Source: Isoetes taiwanensis (Eukaryota; Streptophyta; Lycopodiopsida; Isoetales; Isoetaceae). From it: 64,000 nucleotides of DNA. Every line of letters begins with the position of its first letter. Position 1 is the first letter of the stretch. The notes beneath the pieces were generated by a model that was not told where the DNA came from, searched no databases, and saw only the letters and a program-made list of their open reading frames with translations. Below are positions 51,502 through 62,760 of this stretch, piece after piece. The position numbers and the translations under genes were made by a program. The stretch lies in the NCBI GenBank assembly GCA_021234155.1, contig JAJEKV010000091.1, forward strand, positions 1,123,501 to 1,187,500, given 5' to 3'.

Positions 51502-53008
51502 TGTGACGTTTTCCAAAGACAAAGATACGGTCCCGGGGCGATATATCAGATCAAGACCGCCACGCGCACACGCCGGCCCCAATCGACGTGTACGCCGACG
51601 TGTACCCAAGCAAGGGCGCCCTAGGGGGCAGCTTGCAATGGTGCACACACTTAGCAATGTGCGCACTTTTAGACCTTTAACCCATTAAAGGTAGACCAAG
51701 GGTCATGGAAACCCTAAACCTAACTGATAGCCTACATAAGGCACCAAACCCTAACTTTCCCTTTTTCGCCCACAGACCTTCCGAGCTCCGATTCGCGCGC
51801 CTGAGAAGTCAATTCCAACTCCCACGATCTGCCAGTGCGCCCCAGCTTGTCAGATCATCCTTCCGACCGCATCCCGAAGCAGAACAGAGACATGGACGCC
51901 TTCGGATCGAGAGGAGTGAACCAGGGATCAGGTATTTGGTCGATTGAATAGCCTAAACCTTATTCCAGCCTTCGAACCAGTAGGTTTAGCCTATTAAATC
52001 ACCCTTAGTAGCCAAGCAGATCCTGAGATTGACTCTAACTAAAGAACCTAACTCTATGAATTAGATTAGTTCTTATTTACTTATGTTGATATGATGGACG
52101 GATGTATTCTGTGGACTCATTGTATTGGGAAGGGGGGTAGAGACTTAAAGCTTAGTAGATGATGCTCCTAGCTAGTCCCTCTTAGTGCATTACTAGTTTT
52201 CGGCCTGTGTACAGGAGCCCGCCTGGTTGTGGGTGAAGGGCCGACCGGGCTTAGAATGAGGTTCGTGTGTTCGACCCTTGGACCGATCCCTCTGGTGTGT
52301 AAGGCCTACCGGGGATCAGAGTGACTAGGTCTAATGGCTTGCCACTGAGTGTGGGTAAGGCATGGGCTCGACACCCGTGGGGTGGAGTTCACCTTCCAGT
52401 GGGTTAGGTCGAATAAGGGCAGTGGCCCTCTAGTCACCTTGGGTCAGCATGTAGATCTCTGGAGGGAGTGATCCCTACCTGCCCCATCGGGACTGGGGAG
52501 ATGTAACCCAGGGAATAGCCCTTTGGCTATGCACCCGGGCTACAGGCCAAGTCCCAACACTTTTCAACCTACTCGCAAAGTGTGCAATGAGGAGGGGCGG
52601 ATGGAGTGGACAACCCTAAGCCATGTTCTTATGCCAGCCCAATCCATTGTCATGATTCTGTCTGCACTGAACTCTGGAGACCCAAGCTTGTCAGTCATCC
52701 CCCTGGAGTCTGAGCCTTGGGTAGGAACTTCCTTGTATTGTGCTGATCTTTGTCTATGCAGATGTTGATGTGCCACCCTTCGAGGTGGATATATATGATG
52801 TTATGTTACTGACGTGTATGTTTACGCTTCCGCAGCTAAGTAGGCCCTGAGGGAGACGGGGTAAAATGACCCCTTCACTCTTCCCACTATGGACTCTAGA
52901 CGGTCACAGTGATATGTGGAGGGCCCTGTATCAGTGTGGAGCTGGTGCGGGGGATGAACTCCTGTTTGTATACGGTGCGGGCATCGTATACGAGTAGGGG
53001 ACGTCACA
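51502..53008 (+). repeat. Solo-type LTR with target duplication TGCCA
   Basis: 1507 bp, starting TGTGACGT and ending ACGTCACA, flanked on both sides by TGCCA (51497-51501, 53009-53013). No primer site follows. It contains GTGTGCAATGAGGAGGGGCG and similar blocks shared with the longer LTR at 13093-14683. Nearly the same sequence recurs at 60722-62238. Confidence 0.9.
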
Positions 53009-53385
53009 TGCCACGTGGCGGTGTTTTCAAAACAAGAATGTAAGTAAAATTTTTGGCTGAACGACGGAGCTACTACGATGTTTCTACATGCATTCTCAGG
53101 TTTTACCCCACATTCCATGTAACAATAAAGGCAATCTACTTGCCTTCCCTAACATGCCAACAGGGCCCTGTTGATATGCCAGGGGCATACAAGAAATCAC
53201 GGTAAAAAAGCAATTCTGCTGGGTGAAATTGGACTAAATGCAGAGTAAAAATGCTGCCACAGAGAAAAACGTGCAGTAAAATATTGAGTCATTCGTGACT
53301 GGGTTAAACATTTTTAAAAGTAATTATTGCCACATGTCAGTTTTGCCTTCCATATACTGGGAAGTAAAATTTTCCTACACTAGAC
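53009..53385. repeat. Flank copy 1 (also at 62239-62760)
   Basis: TGCCACGTGGCGGTG to TTTTCCTACACTAGA. Matches the sequence after the 3' LTR, which has two extra blocks (about 70 bp and 75 bp). Not part of the LTR, because target duplication TGCCA separates them. Confidence 0.85.
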
Positions 53386-53709
53386 TATAAAAGTTTCATA
53401 TGCTGTGGTCTCACAGCTCGCGCCTGGTCAAAGAACTACACTGGTCATTTATGTTTAAAACATGATTCTTAATTAGATTTAAGCTTTAATAATGTTAAAT
53501 AATATTAATAGCCAAGCTTAATGGCCAATATTAATGTCTTCTTGTCTACATATAGGTAGTATAATTAAACCTTTTTTTTTCTTGGAAACCCAGACCCAGA
53601 ATTGAACATCTATAAGTAGACCTAGGACCCCCCCCATTTCTACGTTCCTCTTTGGAAAAATCGCTCCCCCTTGCTAAGGCGATTTTAGGGCGCCCGACCT
53701 CCGATCAAC

Positions 53710-53937
53710 ATGGCACGCACCAAACAGACTGCTCGACTTCCTCGACAAGGCGAAACAGCCAAAGGCCAAGGAGGCCGAAGGAGATACAAGAAGAGGAGAG
53801 GGCAGAACGAGAGCAGGAGACCAAGGTTCAAGAAGCAGCAGAGCAGAAGCTGGTCCAACATTTTGAAGACTCGGACGCCTTGCCTTTGTTCATGCAAAGC
53901 GAGTAACCCTCATGAGGAAGGACATGCAATTAGCTAA
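53710..53937 (+). pseudogene. Gag-like start beginning with the histone H3 tail sequence
   Basis: Starts MARTKQTARLPRQGETAKGQ; the first nine residues equal the universal histone H3 N-terminus. The alternative frame over the same bases reads STRRNSQRPRRPKEIQEEER and VQEAAEQKLVQHFEDSDALP to a stop at 53906, which looks like the true continuation after a one-base change. The body is charged and helical, as in gag N-termini. It is 75 or 84 residues long depending on the frame, so it is broken. Confidence 0.5.
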
Positions 53938-54103
53938 TTTAATTAAGGGGGATCCCCAGTAGATATGTTGTAAATAATCAAAAATTTTGTTAATACAAGA
54001 TCATTTTGAGTAGTTTATGTGTCAAATCTTGCTTAATTAGGACGAGTTAACAAGTAGTAGTTTTTGTTTTAGTAAAATAGGACATTTTCAGACCAAAAAG
54101 TGT

Positions 54104-54590
54104 GATGTCTCACACGTCGCGCCTGGTCAAGAAACTAAAGTTTAGTTTTTGAACGAGGCGCTACCTGTGAGACCTTCATACTTAGACCATGTCCAAACTA
54201 GACCAAAACAAGCTCCAAATCGACCAAGTAAGGGGTCGATTCTGCCTGATTTGTTGAGTCTATTAGCCCTACATCCTTAGTTCACTTACATTGGACATGT
54301 TTTGATCCAAATGGGACCGATGTCTCACACGTCGCACCTGGTCAAGAAACTAAAGTTTAGTTTTTGAACGAGGCGCTACCTGTGAGACCTTGCCCAAAAT
54401 TGCCTAAACAAGCTCCAAATCAACCAAGTAAGGGGTCGATTCTGCCTGATTTGTTGAGTCTGTTAGCCTTACACCCTTAGTTTACCCAAATTGGACATGT
54501 TTTGATCAAAATGGGACTGATGTCTCACACGTCGCGCCTAGTCAAGAAACTAAAGTCTAGCTTTTGAACGAGGCGCTACCTGTGAGACCT
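54104..54590. repeat. Tandem repeat of about 200-215 bp with internal stem
   Basis: Three units each begin GATGTCTCACACGTCGCRCC TGGTCAAGAAACTAAAG and reach GAGGCGCTACCTGTGAGACC, whose ends pair (GTCTCACA/TGTGAGAC and GGCGC/GCGCC). A partial copy lies at 53408. The third unit is short. Confidence 0.9.
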
Positions 54591-55375
54591 CCAAACTTTG
54601 AACCTCCATAACTTGAGCTACAGAGCTCCAAATCGCCTGAAATTTGTTGCAATAGGACCGTTAGACAGCCTAGAATCCATTTAGGACCTCAAATTAGGCT
54701 AGAAATGTCAAACCCCAGCCCAAAATGACCAAAATTGCTCAAACCCTTGAATTGTTTTTCCAAACTGTGGTTTGTTTGTAAATAGAAGCATACCCTATTA
54801 GTAGCTCGCAAGTATTGCTTTCGGCTCGAAGCTGATGCCTTACTCCTAGATAGAAGTGCTCAAGAACACCCCTTTGTAAAGTCATCTAGACCTCAGCATA
54901 GCAACCCAAGTCCAACTGTTGGTACATCACCACCTCAAGCCATGCCCAAGGCATAAACCTTGACCTAATTTTGTGTCCTTCTAATAGAGTTTGACTTATA
55001 TAGCCGCCACATTGACACTCCCTATTGCCAGAATACCTAGAAAGGAGCTAGAGTCTAGAGCTACCCAAGTCACTCCATGTGTAGACATTCGACTCCTCCA
55101 AACCAACTATGCTAGGACCTTAGAGTATCTCTCAAACATCATGGAGGTTTTGCAAAACAAACCTCGTTTCATGCCATACCACATGTCCTAATGTCCATAG
55201 ACTTGTAGATTATAGATATGTCTTCGTGAATGCCGCCGAGCCATCTTGCTTGCTTATAGAGCCAGTAATGTTGTAGGAGAGCCTTCAAGTAGACCCTTAG
55301 ATTCTAGGATATACTGAAGCGTTGCTCTCAAGCATCTGAGGGACAGAGCCACCGAAGAGCGAGAGGCGCAACTTC

Positions 55376-57360
55376 TTGAAGACATCAAGGTCCCAACCGA
55401 TGTACAGACAGATAAGGAGAGGAGACCGAAAAGGCAGACCCAAGAGAGGGAAGCACAACGACAAACACCTCAACCGACAAACGAGTAGAACAGGACACCA
55501 CCAACCTATCATCAATCTTCATCAAATGGGAAGGATATTTGGTAACCAGCGGCATCAAGAATTTTCTAGATGTCAACCTCTCGGCTACCACGTCCATGAG
55601 CTCACATCAGAAAGAGGATCTCAATGCCTTCACCAACTCGACGCACATGAGTTTCAAATGGAAGAACGCAAGGCAACAAAATACAGGTGCAGGAAGACGT
55701 TAGACATCGATGCCGCATTAGCATCACGAGGTAGGGCCAGAGGGCATAATCTTCCGTCGAGGAGAGAAGTCATGGCGACACAGGAGCATATAGAAACCGG
55801 AGGGAAGACCACCACGACCTTGCAGCCCAGTAGCTCAAGCGAATGTCATGAAACGTCAACAAAAGGAGCAACCAAACTTCCCTTGCACCAGCAGGAGAAC
55901 TTTCATCGGTTCCAAAAACTAGGAGACCATGAGAGGGAGGAGACGCATATCAAGGAGGAGAATATCCCACTCGAACAAGAATTCCCGACCCAGAAACACC
56001 TAGAAACCAAAGGAAGGACGACCTTACTACGTCAGCCAAGGAGTACGAGACTCGAATGGATAGGACCCAAAGGACGAAGGAGACGACCTAGCCAGCAGGT
56101 ACAAATCACACAAAGGCGACCAAAAGGAGCTATGATAGGTGCAATGGAGATGATCACACTTCCAGGCACAAGAGATGCACCTCAGAATGGAGCAAAGCCC
56201 AAGCAACAGGAGTCGCACTCAGAAATTCAACCTGCGGAGGAATGACAAGGCATGCCTATCGACCACGATCTCAGAGCTTCGAAGACATTCAAGAATGCCC
56301 GACTGCAACGGCCCGGTGATCCTACTCAAGTGATCGACGGCACCGCACATCGGCAACACTTGACGAACTTATGACACGAGTGGCCTCAACAATAGAAGGA
56401 GGAACGACCCGACATCAACGAGCCAACTAAGAAGGCAACATCTCGACGACCATAGCTCCACCTTGTGGTAATATAGGGTGATGCCCTATGACACGGGTAT
56501 TAGATGGAGATGCACTTACGAAAGGCACTGCGACGAGGAAATATGCCTTCAACAACTAGGTGATGGCTTCGTCACGCATCTCTACCAAGTAATTAGAAGA
56601 GAAGAAGCCAATCACATCTCCGCATGGGCACATCAAATGCCCAAGGTAGAAGCATTCGCACCTTAACGACAAGGATAGCAACCCAAGCACCTTCAAGAAA
56701 AAAGAGAGTTCAAGATAACAGCCGTGCTATCCAACGACAAGAGTATATCTAAGGCAGGTACTTCTTCAACTCAAGGGTAAAGCTGCGCACATATAAGGAT
56801 CCATCATCCCGACAACGGAGCCATCAGGGAGGAGAGCCATGATGCCTTACTTGCCAGAGAGACCGACATGCATAGAGGGACAAAGGCCAGGAACTGAAAG
56901 CTGGAGAAGTGCTAGCAACCGACTTCTTCCACGAGCTCCCTAGAGGCAACAGGAGGATCAAAACTGACGAGCACAATCTAAGCCACCGGAAGGTACCTCA
57001 AGACAGAAGACAAAGATAGCACGCTGGAACGTGACAACGCCCAAGCCGTGTGTTGATCGAGGGGATCAAACAAGGAAGTTTGGAAACTCGATGGAGAAGC
57101 AACTAAGCGAGGCGAGCCGATGACTTGCACGCGGACTTGCACGCAACTTGGTGAACCCAAGGATGGACGATTCAAAGAACAACTACAGAAGAGCACAACT
57201 CCAGAGGAGTATAGCCAAAGGAATCGCGCACAGCCTCAAGAGACGCCTTCAAATAGCTTCAAGTATCATGAAGGGGGGAAAGCATCACCGAGAACGGGAT
57301 CAGGAAGCAAACCGAAATGTCGAAGCATCAACGACCACCACACCTTTAGTTAGAATGTGA
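55376..57360 (+). other. Low-complexity, Arg/Gln/Glu-rich frames, no assignable gene
   Basis: The longest ORF (55376-56245, 289 residues) is rich in Arg, Gln, Glu, His and Thr in every frame because of a purine-rich, repetitive base composition. The neighbouring frame just upstream reads TEEREAQLLEDIKVPTDVQT, more protein-like but short. It may be decayed gag sequence. No domain seen. Confidence 0.35.
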
Positions 57361-60089
57361 TGCAGAGCGTGTTGTGCCATAGCCGACAAACATCGGAGGG
57401 CCCAAGTACATCAACAAGTTACCCCGGAGTACGAGCTGACGTACAAATAGGAGGATATGGATCGTCAACACCATTGCACCGGAAGGAACACCGATGACAT
57501 TGCCAAGGAGTAGGTGTGCAACTCGGAGGGAGGCACAAGGGGGACCTAATAGCTCTAGTAGTAATTGTAATTATGTAAGTTATATGCTTTGCATATATAG
57601 TTCCCTTGTCATTCCCCCATAGCGCAATGAGATCAAAGGAAGAGATGTCGCAATTTTGTGGTGAAGCAATCAACATCCTCAACACTCTTCGGCCAACAAG
57701 AGGACTCGATGTATGAGACGTCGATGGAGTCGAAGAAACAATATCGGATACAGAGTCGTCCTTTAGCCGCCAAGACAAAGAGTTCAAGATGAAAAATCTT
57801 TTTCAACGGCGCCACCTTCAGACTTTTGAAAAGCGGCATGGAAGATTTCAAGTGATCAACTACACCATCAAGCCACTAGCAATGAGAGGCTTCTAACGAA
57901 CAAAGTCAACCTCTACATCAAAGAGGAGCCACCGTCAAGGAGACTGAAGTATCGAGCGACTCGGAAGAATGTCACCTTGCTACTTCAAGCAGGCAACGAG
58001 TGGATGAGCTTCTAGCAAGGTCAAGGATCTAAGGCCATGGGGCCTAGTAGGTTAAATGTAGGGATGGTAACATCCATATTGGGATTAGAAGGCATTGTTA
58101 GATATTCTCGCCGAAAGGATTGCCCCAATATTGAGCTAAGCGTCAAGTATTGGGAAGGAAACGCATAGGAGTAACTAAAATTTATACACGATTGTTACCG
58201 CAGACATCCAACATATTGAAACCACTTGGTGAGATTGATCTCCTCACTAAGAAGGAATCATTACTAGGATAATTGTTGACCATGTATAAATCTAGTACCC
58301 CAAAGAATAATCCAACCGAAAGAAAAGAAGTAATCTAACAAGTCCGGCCAACTTGTTACGATGACATCAATTCGATTGGTAGGAATATTCCAAGAGTTTA
58401 AATAACTAAGAAAGGGGGAATCTCTAGAATATAAAAGAATAATACATGTAAGGTACATCTAAAATAAGAATTATAGTAATCAAATAGTCTTTTGAGACAA
58501 AAGGAATTGTCATCATGACAAAACCTTGTGGGATAGAATCGTTCTAACTAAGTAGGTAACCCATAACTATATTGAAATAAATGATAACATAATATGTGCA
58601 TCCATCTTAGATGGTTATATATGTAGCTAAGGCTAGTAAATTAATGCGCTAAGTAAGAAGCGTATAACCTCTTAAGGGGAGAGAATAGATATGACGTTGT
58701 GTACAATGTCATTGAAGGGGTGCAGGACCATTTTCTTTTCGAAGAAAGTGGGTGGGCTCAATCTTATGATTGAACGTACTTGCATCGAATTGACCGACCC
58801 GTAGAATAGAGTTCACTCCGGCAATGGCCGAAGCGAATAGAGCGTAAAATAGATAGATACCTTAGGCTCAGGAGGCCTTCAACGTGCGAGACTGACGTAG
58901 TAGCTATCTACACCAATGAAGTGGAGCAAAACTATGGGAGCAACGCAAGCCACCAAGTCATCTCCAAATTACTCGAAGTCGCTCAATCCGGGTGAATGCA
59001 TTCTAGCCTTAGGTAAGGCGTGCGCATGCATTATAAGCTTTAATGTGTCTTATAGATAAGTTAAATATAGATCCTAATAATTGCATAGAATTTACTGTAC
59101 GTATATGTATCATACGGAAATAAGTTAAATAACAATGATAATGTGAGGTAGCATGTTAATTAATCCTTCGCAAGAATGCAATTCCTTCCAAGAATAGCTA
59201 TATGACCTCGGGGTCCTTATAAATATAGATAGAAAATAGAATTCAGATACACTTAAGTGCATCTTAGGGATATACTTCCAAGGGTAATGCAGGACCCAAG
59301 GAAGAGAATAAGAAGCACATCTAATTCTTGTGTATGATAATTAAAACCTTCTCTATGTAACAATAGGTCAAAAATCAGGGTTACTGTTTAAATAATCGCG
59401 ATCTAAAGTCGTTAAATATTGTAAAGATTAGAGTAAATATAATCGTACTATCGGAAGTAATGTATCCGGTACTATGATAATGTTAATTCATAAATATTAC
59501 CTTAGGGTAATTATGTTAATCACATGCATTAAAGGAGCCAGCAAAAAAATCGGCTCGGGCATGTCGATTTGTGTTTAGATTAGTTTCATGTGTAGTTAAG
59601 ATTAATCTACGCATGCAACCTATGCCAGGTATGGGTTGCATGCGTATTTACCGATGATGAGATCATTACGGTGATCTCTAGGACGTGGTGTAATGTCAAT
59701 GTAGGCATGACCGCGGTGCCGCTTGCAAAGTCTACTTCTGTCCCACGGAAGTAGACGACCTCGAGAGAAAGGAGGTCATTGAGGAATGCATTGATAGGAA
59801 AGCACCTCTAGCCCCATATATGCTTTGATAGGAGGAATCTGGCCTTCACGCCCCATATACGGGAAGGACCTATCCATCCACGCTGGGCAACTAAAGGTGT
59901 AGGCATGAGTGCCATATAGGCATTATAGGCGCTGTCTCCACGGCCACGATGGAAGAAACATCCTCTTCCTACGCCGGGAGATTAGCCATGCATTCATGTA
60001 GATAGGTGGGGTGGTCACCACATAACCAAAATTTTATTAATAATTAAAATGGTACTAACGTAGTGTAATAGAGCGCTCCGGAGGGCAAG
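57361..60089. other. Internal LTR-element sequence, no gene
   Basis: Small ORFs only, increasingly AT-rich to the right. Nothing recognised. Confidence 0.5.
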
Positions 60090-60680
60090 GAGGTCGAGCT
60101 ACGAAGACTTGCAACACAAATTTTGTTATAATGTGTTGCAAGGAATGAAGAGTACCTTAGAAGTGTAAATTTTGTATGAAATTGATAAACTTTGATAAAC
60201 TTAAATGTTGTATTAAGTAAGGTTAATAATTACCTTGCGTGGATTAAGTTATGAAGTCATAAGTTAATTGGATAATGAAATAGTACAGTAATGTCTTAAA
60301 CATTACCTTAGAGTAACTCTAATAATTAAGATAGTAAGTATGTAATTATAGATATTGTAAAATTAATACAGGATTTTAAGGTGCGAAGACTTGCAACACA
60401 AATTTTGTTGGGATGTGTTGCAAGGAATGAAGAGTACCTTAAATAATAATTGTATATGAAAGTGTTAAATTGTGATAAACTAAATGTTGTGATAACGGAG
60501 ACTAATAAGTACCTTGTTTTAATAGAAGTTACGATTTGACAAGTTATTTGATAATGTAATGGCATAATAATGATTTAAAAATATTACCTTAAGGTAATCT
60601 TAATAAATGTGTAAGTATTATAGTAGTATATCGTATGCATCAGGTTGATTGCAGGTTAGCAAGATTCCAAGGTGGGGAGA
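60090..60680. repeat. Tandem repeat of about 293 bp near the 3' end of the element
   Basis: CGAAGACTTGCAACACAAAT TTTGTT and TGTGTTGCAAGGAATGAAGA GTACCTT recur at 60095 and 60383 with similar sequence between; a weaker third copy lies near 59450. Each unit has a hairpin formed by TTGCAACACA and TGTGTTGCAA. Confidence 0.8.
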
Positions 60681-60708
60681 CCCACGATGCTGCGGACAGC
60701 ATCATTTC

Positions 60709-60721
60709 AAGGTGGGGAGAA
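60709..60721 (+). promoter_or_regulatory. Polypurine tract
   Basis: AAGGTGGGGAGAA directly before the 3' LTR. A second AAGGTGGGGAGA lies 38 bp upstream (60669). Confidence 0.85.
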
Positions 60722-62238
60722 TGTGACGTTCAAAGGCCACGATTATCCCGTGACGGGGCGTATCAGATCAAGACCACGCCGCGTTAGACGCCCGTCCCAA
60801 TCGACGGTAACGACGACGTGTAACCAAGCAAGGGCCCTAGGGGGGCATTTTTTTGCAATGGTGCACACACTTAGCAATGTGCGCACTTTTAGACCTTTAA
60901 CCCATTAAAGGTAGACCAAGGGTCATGGAAACCCTAAACCTAACTGATAGCCTACATAAGGCACCAAACCCTAACTTTCCCTTTTTCGCCCACAGACCTT
61001 CCCGAGCTCCGGATTCAAGGCTACCGAGGAGTCCATTCCAACTCCCACGACCGCCGGTGGCGCCCAGCTTGTCGATCATCCTTCGGACCGCATCCCGGCG
61101 AGCAGAGACATGGACGCCTTCGGATCGAGAGGAGTGAACCAGGGATCGGGTATTTGGTCGATTGAATAGCCTAAACCTTATTCCAGCCTTCGAACCAAAG
61201 AGATTTAGCCTATTAAATCACCCTTAGTAGCCAAGCAGATCCTGAGATTGACTCTAACTAAAGAACCTAACTCTATGAATTAGATTAGTTCTTATTTACT
61301 TATGTTGATATGATGGACGGATGTATTCTGTGGACTCATTGTATTGGGAAGGGGGGTAGAGACTTAAAGCTTAGTAGATGATGCTCCTAGCTAGTCCCTC
61401 TTAGTGCATTACTAGTTTTAGGCACGTGTACGGGGAGCCCGCCGGGTTGTGGGGTGAAGGGGCGGGACCGGGCTTAGAATGAGGTTCGTGTGTTCGACCC
61501 TTGACCGATCCCCTCCGGGTGTGTGTAAGGCCCACAGGGGGATCGAGTGACTAGGTCTAATGGCTTGCCACCGAGTGTGGGTAAGGCATGGGCTCGACAC
61601 CCGTGGGGTGGAGTTCACCTTCCGTGGGTTAGGTCGAATAAGGGCAAAGTGGCCCTCTAGTCACCTTGGGTCAGCATGTAGATCTCTGGAGGGAGTGATC
61701 CCTACCTGCCCCATCGGGACTGGGGAGATGTAACCCAGGAATAGCCCCTTTGGCTATGCACCCGGTGGCTGATCCAGTCCCAACACTTTTCAACCTACTC
61801 GCAAAGTGTGCACGGGGAGGGGCGGATGGAGTGGACAACCCTAAGCCATGTTCTTATGCCGCCCCCAATCCATTGTCATGATTAAATGCACTTTGACTGA
61901 ACTCGGAGACCCAAGCTTGTCGGTCATCCCACGAGTCCGAGCCTTGGGTAGGAACTTCCTTGTATTGTGCCGATCTTTGTCTATGCAGATGTTGATGTGC
62001 CACCCCGAGGTGGATATATATGATGTTATGTTACCGGACGTGTATGTTTACGCTTCCGCAGCCTAGGTAGGCCCCGAGGGAGGCGGGGTAAAATGACCCC
62101 TTCACTCTTCCCAATCGTGGACTCTAGGCGGTCCACGGTGATATGTGGAGGGCCCCAGATCGATTGTGGAGCTGGTGCGGGGGATGAACTCCTGTTTGTA
62201 TACGGTGCGGGCATCGTATACGAGTAGGGGACGTCACA
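60722..62238 (+). repeat. 3' LTR
   Basis: 1517 bp, TGTGACGT to ACGTCACA, followed by TGCCA (62239-62243). Very similar to 51502-53008 with scattered small indels. Confidence 0.9.
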
Positions 62239-62760
62239 TGCCACGTGGCAGTGTTTCAAAACAAGAATGTAAGTAAAATTTTTGGCTGAACGACGGAGCT
62301 ACTACGATGTTTCTACATGCATTCTCGGGATTTACCCCACATTCCGATCCAAGAACATACCTTGCATTCTCTTGCATTTTGAAGGTTTCTACTGAACGCA
62401 AAATGATCCTAAGTGTTTCCATGTAACAATAAAGGCAATCTACTTGCCTTCCCTAACATGCCAACAGGGCCCTGTTGATACGCCAGGGGCATACAAGAAA
62501 TCACGGTAAAAAAGCAATTCTGCTGGGTGACATTGGACTAAATGCAGAGTAAAAATGCTGCCACAGAGAAAAACGTGCAGTAAAATATTGAGTCATTCGT
62601 GACTGGGTTAAACATTTTTAAAAGTAATTATTGCCACATGTCAAGGTGTGATTCACAGACAGCCGCTGATGTTTTTACGTTAGGGGAATGGAACCACAAA
62701 CTTATTCTCACTCAGTTTTGCCTTCCATATGCTGGGAAGTAAAATTTTCCTACACTAGAA
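62239..62760. repeat. Flank copy 2
   Basis: Same sequence as 53009-53385 but longer by two blocks (62346-62417 and about 62644-62714). It probably represents the original target flank. Confidence 0.85.

Larger units (their letters stand above)
53386..60708 (+). mobile_element. Internal region of an LTR element, 5' end missing
   Basis: 7.3 kb ending in the doubled purine tract and 3' LTR at 60722. A primer site and intact gag-pol are absent. A gag-like start lies at 53710; other reading frames are fragmentary and I found no protease, RT or integrase motifs. The tail (59400-60700) is AT-rich and repetitive. Probably a non-autonomous derivative related to the element at 6444-14683. Confidence 0.7.

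Noticed and set aside
52260-52330. tRNA-like B-box sequence (GTTCGACCC) as a tRNA gene or SINE
   Set aside because: It lies within the LTR, lacks an A box and cloverleaf pairing, and recurs only with the LTR.
55376-56245. A 289-residue ORF as a real gene
   Set aside because: All frames here are Arg/Gln/Glu-rich because of base composition, no domain is visible, and the adjacent frame has a more protein-like start. Treated as probable decayed internal element sequence.
51502-62238. An ordinary full-length LTR element with two LTRs
   Set aside because: The left LTR has target duplications on both sides, no primer site, and the same flank as the right LTR. It is a rearranged locus.
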